Below, in pieces: positions 38,901-50,900 of a stretch of DNA of 64,000 nt. Each line of letters starts with the position of its first letter. The stretch's first letter is position 1. The position numbers and the translations under genes are program-made. This DNA is from Prunella strophiata (Eukaryota > Chordata > Aves > Passeriformes > Prunellidae): the NCBI GenBank assembly GCA_036583965.1, contig JAZBQD010000019.1:4596530-4660529 (forward strand). The letters are read 5' to 3'. The notes beneath the pieces are model-generated. The model did not search any database. It saw only the letters and a list, made by a program, of their open reading frames with translations, and was not told the origin of the DNA.

Positions 38901-41900
38901 TGGAGGTCATCCAATATAATTTTGAAGGCCTCCTGTGTGTATAGCCAGTGATTCTGGAGAATAAGCTGCCTTAGGGGAATAAAAGGCTATGTTTAGGGAC
39001 AAAAAAAAGAAATCATTCTGCTGCTGGGCTAATCCAGAGTTTTCCTTTCATGTAGCCTGATTCTTCCCACTTTCCTGTTCTCTTGCTTTCTCATTCTCTT
39101 TCTTAAACACTCAGACTACAAAACCAGTAGGGATGTCAGGACCTTGTGAAGGCAGAAGAAAGCATTTGTGTGCTGAATTTGAAGACTCAGTCCATGAAAT
39201 ACTCTTTAAGCCAGTATGTGGATTGAGCAATGTACAGGACTTCTTCAAGACTGGGACTTCCCCCTGCCTGTTTGCTTTTTATTTTCCTTCTCCATCCTTA
39301 GAGCAAGATTTCTGTTCCCACCAGATTTGTTCTACATTCTGTTCTCTCAGCATAAATGTTTTGATTCATGGAATCATGACAGTATTCCCAAAGTCCTATA
39401 AAATTATTTTAATGATTCCAAATATAATTGCATGAAGATGAGGGAAGATACAAAGCAGCAGGGAGGAGGTTTGGTATTCTTCCTTGCTTGGAGGATTATT
39501 GTCTACGTATGCAGCCACTTGCCCTAAGTCACTTTTGGTTTCTCCTTCTGCAGATAATTACTGTTCTTTATGTCACAATTACTGTTCTTTATATCACTGC
39601 CACTCAGCTGATCTGAGTTCATTCTTTTCCCTGGAACTGCCCCAAATATTCATGTCCTGTCAGGGCCTTGTGCTTTTCCACATTCTGACAATTTGCCCGA
39701 GTGTCTCTTCCTAATCCAACATCTCTGCTTCTTCTCGTTCCTTTCAGCCCACGGTGTTTCCAGTTAATCTCCTCACACACTGCTCTATTCCAGCATTCCT
39801 CAGGTGTTCTCTGGAGCTTCCTGCAGGTCTGGCTGCCCTCCCTGCTCATGAGAGGAGCAGTGGGATGCAGCCAGGTGGATGGGGGTTGTTAATAAACCTG
39901 GGAGGCTGATAAACCACCCACAGATAATGATGCATTCAAAACAGGGTGAAGCCTTAACTGGCCATTGAATTTACTGACTTGGGAACATACTTAAATTCAT
40001 TAAATACAGATTTTAAAATGCAGAAGAATATTTGTAATCAAATGTGTGCTAAAGGAATGGAAGAGGCACCTTGCTGTTCTTTGGGATAACTTGTTTCTAT
40101 TTTATTTTATGCAGGTACTCCTATCAATAAACCACCAGTTCTGGGCTACAAGGACCTTAACCTCTTCAAACTTTTTAGGCTGGTTTATCAGCAGGGTGGG
40201 TGTGACAATGTAAGTGCTGGGTGTTCCCTGAACTAAATATGTCTGTTCATTCATATCTATAAATGCTTGTCCAGGAAAGCTGTGGATACCCCATCCCTGG
40301 CAGTGTTCCAGGCCAGGTTGGACAGGGCTTGGAACAACTTGGGATAGTGGGAGGTGTCCCTGCCCATGGCAGGGGGTTGGAACTGGATGTTTGGATGTTT
40401 TTTAAGGTCCATTCCAACCAAACTGTTCAATGGTTATAAAAAGCTTTGGCTTTTAGCTCTGTTAGATATTATTCCTTAATGTTCTTATTTAACAAAACCT
40501 GAAAAATTCCTTTTTTCTTTTTTTTTGCCCCCAAAGATTGAAAGTGGTGCTGTATGGAAGCAAATTTATATGGACCTTGGCATTCCTATTTTGAACTCAG
40601 CTGCTTCCTACAACGTAAAAACTGCTTATAGAAAGTAAGTTCTTCTATTGGATAATGGTCAAAACACTTTTCCTTTCTTTTTCCTAGTTGTAGCTTATGC
40701 AATATTCAAGAGATTTTTGATAGTTACAGACATACATATATAGAGCTGATATTCTTCAGTTGATAAACAGTTCTGAGCATTTTCCAGTGCTGATGTGGAG
40801 GATAGGAGGGAGCAGTCAGGGCTGTAAGTTCCTGTTGCTCCAATACATCAGAATTCTGCTCATTTTTTTACCAAGAAATTTAACTTTCCTCCTGTGCTGA
40901 TTGCCTTTCAGAGTACACCACTGAAATTTATAAAATCAGCTTTGGCAGATTCAGTTTTGCAAGTTAAGGCAATTAACAGTAACAGAGTCCTTAATCTTTA
41001 GACTTTATATGCATTGAGGAGAATTTTACACCAGTTGCTTTAACTTCATGAAAGGTTTTCACTGAAAAAACACATTTCAGGTATATATTTACATATAATC
41101 TTTGCAGAATTTGTAGAATAATGGCATTAGGGCTTAACTGTGTGCATTGCTATGGTGGATGTGACAGTTATTAAATAATAAAATCATTACTTACATTGAC
41201 CAAATGCATAAATCTTTTTTTTCTGACCATCACTTTCAGCTGTGTTGTAACTTTTGAATTGGAAACCTTTCAGGAATGACATTTTCCAAGCTCATTTTCT
41301 AAATAAAAACTGTTTTTATTGTTGATCCTTCTGCAAGTTTGACAAGAAACAATTGGGCTTTTTGAGTAAAAGGGAAGAATGAGGTTCTCTTGACTCAAAC
41401 CTCAGAAAATTTGGAAATAGGGCTGACTAATGACTCAACTCATGTTAATGTCAATGAAGATGACAATATTGAGACTGTCTTCAGTGGGATTTGAACTGGG
41501 CACATGTTTAAGGTCTGTATTTTACAGAGAAGAGTGTTTATCCTGGGAAGAGTAATTGGTAAATGTGTGCTGGGTTGCTGTTACTGTGGAAATAATGATG
41601 ATGTTGTTTGGACACATGAAAATGTGTTGTGACAGTGATAGTGTGTTGTAACTTGCATATTAATTCTTTGAGGGATTAGCTAATTCATACCTCTCTCACC
41701 TATTACTGGATGAGAGTGTGCACAGGCAGTTTCCAGAGAAGAAGCTTAAGCATGGCATTACTGTCATGAATTCTTAACCATATGGGGATGAAGTTAAATA
41801 TGTGAGAAGCACCTCTGTGTATTCTTTTTCAGCATTTGACTTGAAATTGTTTCACTTCAAAATCTTCTCTAGCTTTTATATTTTTATTTGGGTTTGTTTG

Positions 41901-44900
41901 GTTGTTGTTGGGTTTTTTTATTATTATTTTCCTGAAGTTACTGAGCAGGAAAATAGGTTTTATGCACTTCAATAAATGTAAAATAAACCATGAAATATAA
42001 ATGGGACCTTGCTTGTGTCTGTAGGTATCTTTATGGTTTTGAAGAGTACTGCCGTTCTGCAAACATTCAGTTTAGGACCATCCATCACAATGAACCAAAA
42101 GTGGTAGAAGAGACACAGAAACACGTGGAACCAATGGAGGAAAGTGTGAAAGAGGAACAAAAAATGCCCCCAACAGAAGTTAAAAAAGAAGCAGAAGAAA
42201 ATTATTCCAGCAGTGAAAGTGAGAAAGAAGAAGTTGAACTAAGATCCCCAAGGGTGAGTGGTCTGAACTGATTTGTGGTTAGTCCTTAACAAAGCCCCTT
42301 TGTATAGTGAACAGTTTCTATAATGAATTTTCCCTGTGGAGCAGCTGCACATTGGAATTGTTGCACTGGTACAAGTGTGGAGTTCTGTGAGTGTTAACTG
42401 TTAATTCTGTTCTACCTGGACACAGAGTCAGGTTTGATTGTTCCTTCATATTCCACACCATGCATGGGATTTGCTCAGGCTCAGTTGGATGTGCTGTGGT
42501 TCAGGGATGGCTTGGAGCTGTTCTCCTCAGAACAATGAAACACAGCAGGGCAGTCTTGGCTGTGGGTGAGGGTTTTCACATGGAACCTGGAGCCTGCTGG
42601 CAAGAAACAGGAATATCAAAAACCTGCTGTGCATCTAAGAATCAAAGGAAGACCCATTTCTCTGAGCTGGTTTTTATCAGAGTTTCTCTTCTAACAGAAG
42701 AAACACTCAAATATTAGATTATATAGACAGAAGTAGAGGTAGGAACCATTAAGTTTAGCCTTCATTTGTCTTTAAATGCTGTAAGGGTGAGGGTTGTATT
42801 AGTAGCTACATAGATCAGATCAGTGGCCCAACAGCTGGAGGATACTGAACACCATGAGGAATACAGACAGTACTTTAAAGGTGTTGGAATATAACTGTAG
42901 CACTCATTTAATTACATTAAAAGAACATTTTGTCTTCTTCAATAGAGTATGACTACTGAAGGACAAAAATTGCTGCTTTTAAATTGTTCAAGTTCTAAAG
43001 ACTCAGTTTGACTAAAATGTCATTCTGTTGAAGTCCTTGCAAAGCAGCTTTTCAAGCAAATATATGGCCTTATAGATTAATAGATGAAAGGACATGGTGT
43101 AAACACAGGTTGAGACTTCTGTTATGTATTGTATTTCTGTTTAAATGAAAGTGGTTGTTCCAAGCTGCATCAGCCTCAGTGAACTTCCTGACATGACATT
43201 AGCTTTGTTCTTAGTTTGTTAATTTATTTTTGAGTTGGTTTTTCTTTTTGAGAATGCTCAAAAGAAGGATAAAGAAATGTAAGATTTTTTTGTCTTTTTA
43301 ATAATTGGCTCTTTGTTCTGACTAAAAAGCAATGATCCTATCAAAAGATTTTTAATAAATCAAATTATAATCCTGTGCTAGATCTCTAAGAATCAGTTGC
43401 AGATAGTCCCAGGCAGCAACTGCCTTGAGTACTCAAGGTGCCTTTTAAAAATGTGATATTTAGAGTTTTTTGAAAGCTGACAAATTTTTGCCCTTGATAT
43501 CCACAGGTGACTGTCAGGATTGAAGATGCTGAAGGGAAGATGCCTCCCCTCAATATTCCTATACAAGCACTTCAAATAATGCTATTGCTGAGGTCAACAA
43601 GACATTTTGGCCCTTTCTATCAGAGTGACAAACATTACAGGTCCAAACAAATGTCCTGAAATCCTCCATCAGTTAATCAGAAACTCATTATTGTTCCAAA
43701 TGAAGGAGATATAAAAACTTGAAGCTTTAATTTTACTATTTTAGAATATTTTACACTTTCTTGTCATCTCCAGCCTTTCTTCTCTACAGAAGTTGCATGT
43801 CTCACTTTTTTGCTGGGATTTGGAGAGGTTATGAAGAAGGCAGGGGACAGAAGTCATTAAACTGATTTTATTTCTGTTCCAGGGACGAAGAAGACTTGCC
43901 CGTGATGCAGCCCCTGCTAAAAAAGATGGTGAAGAGGATAAAACCCAAGACAAATTAAAAGACAGTAACAAAGAAAACAAAGATGTAGAGGAAACACCTG
44001 AGAATGCAGAAAAGAAAGAAAATGAAACTCCACTAGGGAAGAAAAGCACACCAAAGCAAAAAGAGAAGAAAATTAAAAAACAGGAGGATTCTGATAAAGA
44101 GTCAGATGAAGAGGAAGAGAGGCAGAGGGAAAGGTAAACACTAACTTGTATCACCTTCTTTGAGTTTCTCTGTGCCATGATTGAGCTGTTCTCCAGGCAG
44201 GAGGACACAGACTTGATCTTACTGAAGTGTGAAAATCAGAAGCCTTATTCACTCAGACAGGCAGGGAAGGGAACATGTTATTTCAAGCTTGTAGAGCCTG
44301 CTATACTTTCTGGAAGCATCTTTTTGTGCTCGATGCCAGGCTGTATTTTTCACTGTCATTTTACTTGCCAAGGCTGTGTTGGTGTTTTATCACACCAATA
44401 CCTCCAGACACCAAGCTGACCAGGCTGTGAATCTGCCAGGTGCTGTGAGGGTGGGGACAGCTTGGGGACACTTCCCTGGGCAGTTGAAACAGGAATGGCA
44501 AATCCCTCTTTTGGGTTTGCTGATGGCTGGTGAAGCTGCAGGCTCCTTGTTTTTATTGTGTGTCAGATAACCAAGGCATCAAAGAGTTTTCTTTAGGCTG
44601 TGTGGCTGTTGCTTGTCCTCTGAGTTGCTTGCCACAAGATAATTGATCTTTCACTGAAGGCAAACAAATCAATTTCATTAAAAGCAAACCCATAGTCCTT
44701 TTTAGTATTTTATTTCTTGCTGACTTTTTTGTAGAGTAACTTCTAAATTATGCTAAATTGTCCCTTAAATAGGGAAGAAATGATAGCTAAAAAAAGGTTA
44801 GATTGTAGTTCTTCAAAATATGTTTGAGTATAATATTAAACAGTAGCTAAAGGTGTAATGAGAGGTGGATGTGTCTAGTAACGAGCTGTGCAGACACTTT

Positions 44901-47900
44901 TAAGCTTGGCTGAATACTTTTGTGATCAAGTTTTTTTTCCAATGGAATGGTGTTTGTGTCCATGAGAGGATCACTGTGCTGGCAATTCAAACTCATGTGC
45001 ACTTAATAAACTGCAGCATGTTAAGCCAATTGTAAAAGTACCTTTTTTTATAAATAATGTGTCAAAATCAAAGATTTCAGAAACTGAAGTTAGTTCTTCC
45101 TATGCTGTTTAGGAGACCCACACTGAGTTAACTTTTATTCCTCTTTATATTATCAAAATATTAATTAAAAAAAAAAATAAGCTTTGAGGTAGTTGTATGC
45201 TTTATAAATTGTCTTTAAATTTTAATAAAACTTTCTGGATATTTTTGGCACTTAGCCCTATTCTCCTGAAGTTCTGTTCTTGATTTAAAAAAATCTGTTT
45301 CTGAGCAAGCTTCAGAGACAGGACAGGGTGCATAAAATTAATTTACTCTTTTCTTGCAGCGTTTTTCTACCTTGACTACTCTCTAAATTTTAAAATATGA
45401 TTGTCACTAATTAGTGGGCATTTTAAATACATTTTACTGCAGGGAAGAAATTGAGAACAAAGGAGAATCAGAAGGTGAAGAGGATGAGGAGGACACAGAA
45501 CCCTGCCTGACTGGAACCAAAGTGAAAGTAAAATATGGACGTGGAAAGACTCAAAAGATTTATGAAGCCAGTATTAAAAGCACAGAAATTGATGATGGAG
45601 AGGTTTTATATTTAGTTCATTACTACGGTTGGAATGTAAGGTGAGGATAACAAATTGCCTTCCATTTCTTTGATCAAAGGCTTATTTGCAGAAGAAATTT
45701 TTGTTTTTAAGGAAATAAAAAGTGAGAGAAAGTGAGAAATAAAAGTGAGAGATGACCAGTGACATGGCTCCATATTGAATTATCATCATAACAGGCTCTG
45801 ACTTCTTCACTTTTCAGTGTTGGTGATTTTGTTCATGGTGTTGCATTGAAATGTCAGAATATACTTGTATTTTTCCAAGTGTCCATCTGCCTTAGTCATC
45901 CTCACCCCTTCCAGGAGTATCCCTGATATTTATTGTGTCTATCAATCTTAGCACTAGCAAACTTTCCTTTAAGGGAGTCATTGATAATGGTGAAGATATT
46001 TACAATTAAAGTATTAAGCACTGGAATTTTGGCAGCAAAATATATTTGTGTATTGAATGTTAACTGGGATTGTAAAAATGCTTCTCCTGGCAGCCAGTCT
46101 TTATAGTACTTTATATACTTCTGGTATTTAACTTGTGGTATTCCAAATCCATAAGCAAAATTTTTTATGTGGCAACATGAAGTTTGAGTGTGGCAATATT
46201 CCCCAAATATTTACAGGTTCACTTTACCTTATTAATACCTTTAGGAGACTTTGAGGAGCATTAGCGTGTTTGTGCTATTCAGAATCTCATCCAGTTTGTT
46301 GCCATAATTTAAAAAAAAAGGTACATTTTCCTGCTGAGGGGTGGTGTGAAAACTGTCTTATGTCTATGATGTGGAATAACTGACACTTGAGAGCTGACTC
46401 AGTCCCCTGAGTGTTCCAGTGAGAAGGGAAGTTGGAACCTTCATTCCCTCATCCCATAAGGTTTTTTTTTATGGACTGGAAATGTCATTCACCTTTCTAA
46501 GGCCAGAATACTGCATGAGTGGTAAATACATGCTCTGCTGTCATGGAATGGTTTGGGTTGGAAAAGAAACCCCATCTCATTCCACCCTCCTGCCATAAGC
46601 AGGGACACCTCCCACTATCCCAGCGTGCTCTGAGCCCCATCTAACCTGGTGCTGGCCTTTTCCTACCTCATTAATAAATATTTGGTGTTAATTCAAGTCT
46701 TATACTCCTCATATTCAAACAACATTTTTATGTGCAGTGATAACAGCAGGGTTTCATTCCCTTTCAGGTATGATGAATGGGTGAAAGCTGATCGGATTAT
46801 CTGGCCAGTGGAAAAAGGAGGACCAAAGAGAAAACAGAAGAAAAAAGCAAAAGTAATGATTTCAATAAGTTTGTCATAGTACTATACTTACTGACTAGCA
46901 CTGTCCCTGTTTAAAAAAAAAAAAGTTATTCAGGCCACAGTCTAGTTTTTAATAGAGCAAAAGGTTTGATAATCAGCAGTGAAACATGAATAAAAACCCA
47001 CTGTTTCCCCTGCAGAATAAAGAAGACGGTGAAAAGGATGAGAAGAAGGACGAGGAGAAACAAAAATCCAAGCGTGGGCGGCCCCCTCTGAAATCCACTC
47101 TGCCATCCAACACGTCCTGCAGCCTCCCCAAAACGCCCAGCAGCGAAGGTAAATGCGGCTCCGGAGGAGCAGGGAGCAGCCGGGCTGCTGCGGTGCCCCG
47201 GGGCTGCAGCGAGCCCGGAGCTCCCGCTCCGCCCTCGGGGCCGGCGGTGCCTCCGCTCCATGCAAATTAATTCTTTCGATTTTAATTTTAGCAACACCTC
47301 GCAGGCAGACCAGACGTAGCTCAGGAATGTTTGATTCTGATAGAGGATCAAACGGTGAGTGATCTCAGCCCTGTGTATGCTTTGGAGGCTTTTTCAGTAC
47401 CTTTTTGAAAAGAAGTTTGGTTTTTTTGGGGTTTTTTGGGTTTTTTTGACCTTCTTTTTTGGTTGGTTATTTTTTTTTTTTCCTTTCTCCTTGTAAATTT
47501 TGTTGAGTAAGCAGTTGAGCTGACACTGCTGAGGAGCACAGCTTGCTCACAGAAGAGCAGTGACTGTACAAGTCATCCCATGTTCTTCAGCCAGAGCCTT
47601 TCAGTCCTGAGCAGACCAAATCCAGTGCTATAATGATAGTCTTTATTGTGCTAATTAAGTCCTCAACCTCAATACTCCATCATCCAGCAGAGCTGTTAAT
47701 TATACACAAATGGCAGCACATCTTTGGTGTTTCTGAGCCTCTCTGAACAAGAACTGAAGTGAAATCACTGTCTCCTTTTAGGACAGGTCCCTGAGTAATC
47801 TTCTGGTAATGTACTAATGCTCTCTGTGTGGTGCATCATTTGTACAATAGCTCAGCAATGAAATGCCCATATTGGGGTTTAGAAGGTTTTTATTTTTGGG

Positions 47901-50900
47901 TTTGGGTTGGGTTTTTTTCTCTGCATGGAGGGGAGAAGTGTTGTTTTTTGGTTTTGTAGTGTCACATGGGAGAGGCAATATCCATGGGATATTTTTTGCT
48001 GCAATAAATGTAATTCATTTGTATTGGCTTATTTGGGAAATAGTAGGAGAATCACAGACTTCAACTAAATCACCTGAGTTAAGAGCATCATCCAGATGCT
48101 TCCTGAACTCTGACAGCACCACCACTACTGCAGTTTCATAGAAATTCTAGGTAAAAATAAGAAGTGTAGCACATGTGTTGAGTAATGCAGGATTTTTGAA
48201 GTTTAAAATTATTACTGTAAACTGATGTTGACACCATAGATTTCTGAAAGTAGGGTTTTTTGTGAGGTTCAAAAAAAGTCATGCTGCAATTAATTATTTA
48301 GGGTGCTGTTTGCTTCTTTTTAAAATTTTTTTAGACTCTGGCACATCTGACAGTGAAGCAGATGAGTCATCTGAAAAGAATTTGAATGAAGAATTTTCTC
48401 CAGAAACTTCAGAACTGGAAAAAAGTGAAAAACTCCATGATGAGAAGCTGGATGAGGAAAACCCAAAGATTTCTCATGTGCTGAAGGAAAACGACAGGAC
48501 TCAAGTACAGCCACTAGAAACACTGAAACTGGAAGTTGAGGAAAGTGAACAAATTGTTCAAATTTTTGGAAATAAAACGGATCAAATGGAAGAAATCAAA
48601 AGAGAGGTCGAAAAATCACCTAAGGGAAAAGGGAGAAGGAGCAAGACAAAAGATCCCTCATTGGAGAATGCGAAGATTGCACCAGGAAGCCAGGAGGAGG
48701 TGGCAAATGAGTCTCTTACAGAGCCTGAAAGGTTAGATGTGTCTTCCTTGGACTGTAAAGACATTTCCAGCACTACTGAAAATGAAACAGAGCCCTCCAC
48801 AAAAGATAAGAAGCTTTTGAAAAGGAAAACTTTGGAGCAGGCATCACCCGAGAAGAGAAATCGGCGAGAGAGTGAGATGGAAGTGCCAAATATTGTATCT
48901 GAAGAGAGGACCAGTGAATGTAGTGGAGCAGAGGAGTGCAGGGGGCTGGGTGCTGAGGAGTCCCTGAGAACTGAGAACGAGGAGATGCCGTCCCTGGTGG
49001 CGGAGTCGGTTCCGCACGGCCCCGAGCTGAGCAGTGACAGCTTCCAACGCCCGGCCCAAGCCAGCGAGAGCGTTCCCCTGAAAGATGAGGATGACACCAT
49101 GCCTCAGATTGGTCCTGAAACCTTGCTGTGCCATGAGGTAGACCTGGATGACTTGGATGAGAAGGAGAAGAGCAGCACTGAAGACACAATGGCAGAAAAG
49201 CCAGACCCCAATGCCTCCAGCTCTGCCCCCTCTGCCTTAGCCCCCAGTGTCCCCTCGAGCTTCCCGGTGGCCTCTCCTCTGGCCCTCAGCCAGGACGAGT
49301 CACGCAGCATCAAGAGTGAGAGTGACATGACCATTGAGGTGGACAGTGTGGCAGAAGAGTCTCAAGAAGGGCTCTGTGAGAGTGAGTCTGCCAATGGGTT
49401 CGAAGCCAGCACCACGTCGAGCAATTGCAGCATCGTGGGGCAGGAGAGGGAGACTGGAGAGAAAGGTGAGCATTGCTGAAGGTGGCTTGAGGCTGGTGCC
49501 ACTTGGCTAAAAATTGCTGCTCTGTTTTGTCTGCTGCTTATAGATTCACAGAGTGGTTTGGGTTAGAAGGGTTCAAAGCCCATCTTGTTGCAGTTCCCTG
49601 CCATGGGCAGGGATGCCTTCCACTGTCCCAGGTTGCTCCAAGCTCCATCCAGCCTGTCCTTGAGCACTTCTAGGGATGGGGCAGCCACAGCTTCTCTGGG
49701 TACCCTGTGCCAGGGCCTCAGCACCCTCACAGGGAAGAATTCCTTCCCAATATCCCATCTAACCCTGTCCTCTGGCAGTGAGAAGCCATCCCCCCTTTGT
49801 CCTGTCACTCCAGCCCCTTGTCCCAAGTCCCCCTCTCATCTCTCCTGGAGCCCCTTTACACCCTGGAAGGAGCTCTAAGTTCTCCCCAGACCTTCCTCTT
49901 CTCCAGCCTGTGAACAGCCTCAGCCTGTCTGGTTTTAGATTTCTTTGTTGCTTTTAAAAGGAGCTTTTTAGTAGCAGAAGTATTTGAGGTGTTTTATATT
50001 TAATTTTTGATTTTTTTTCCTCCTCTCATAGGTCAAAAAAGACCCAGTGACAGCAACAGTGGAACACTGGCAAAAAAGCAAAAGCGAACTCCAAAGCGAA
50101 CCAGTGCTGCAGCCAAAAATGAAAAGAATGGAACAGGTATATTCCTGCAGGGGGAGGAGGGGGAAGGTTATCCTGGCCTGTAGATATGTGTAAGAACCTA
50201 CTGTTCTCATGTTACAGACAATTTCTAGTGGATGGGGCTTCCCTCTCAAGGTTTTCCATTTTTATTCATCATGATTGTTGGTGATAAACTGGAGAGTTCT
50301 GAGCTCTGTAGTGTAACTGGGAAATCTCTTGCCTGTTTTATGTTACTTACTGAGGAAAAATGTCCTAAATTTTTATTTATATTAGCAGCTAGTACTTATT
50401 TACCATTATGCTGATTTTAAAATATTGGATTGGTTATGAATTTGGCAAAAGGCACATTTAAAGTCTTAAAACAGGTGTTTCTCCTGGGGAAAAAAATCAA
50501 CGTTTTTGAAATACAGAAAAATGTTGGATGCTAAAGAAAAGCTTTTCATCCAAAGGAATCTTGTATAGTTTTTCTCTCAAGCATCTGACTATTTTATACC
50601 TTGCTATGGAAATCTGGATTTTCTGTGTGTCTGTAGCTCATCTTTCAGAGAATCACAGAATGGTTTGGGTTGGAAAGGACCTTAAAAATCATCATGTTCC
50701 ATGTCCCTGCCATGGTCAGGGATACCTTCCACTATCCCAGGTTACTCCAAGCCCTGTCCAACCTGGCCTGGAACACTTCCAGGGATCCAGGGGCAGCCAC
50801 AGCTTCTCTGGGCACCCTGTGCCAGGGCCTCACCCTTTATATTCTTTATAATTAAGAATTTCTGTCTAATATCCCATCTATTCCTGCCCTCCTTCAGCTT

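Larger units (their letters stand above)
37815..45442 (+). other. ARID4A: ARID4A introns 12-16
   Basis: Introns between exon 12B and exon 17. Apart from the end of duplication copy B and the CR1 at 40.3 kb, I see only AT-rich unique sequence. Confidence 0.65.

Noticed and set aside
43505..43650. Possible extra exon after tatccacag at about 43505
   Set aside because: It would follow exon 15 and precede exon 16, but those two already join in frame to conserved sequence (SPR then GRRRLAR) and no clear donor follows.
43741..44208. 155-codon minus-strand open frame, Ser/Phe-rich
   Set aside because: Antisense shadow of the Lys/Glu-rich exon 16.
48582..49189. Minus-strand open frames of 138-172 codons
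   Set aside because: They are antisense shadows of ARID4A exon 21, whose sense frame matches the known protein.
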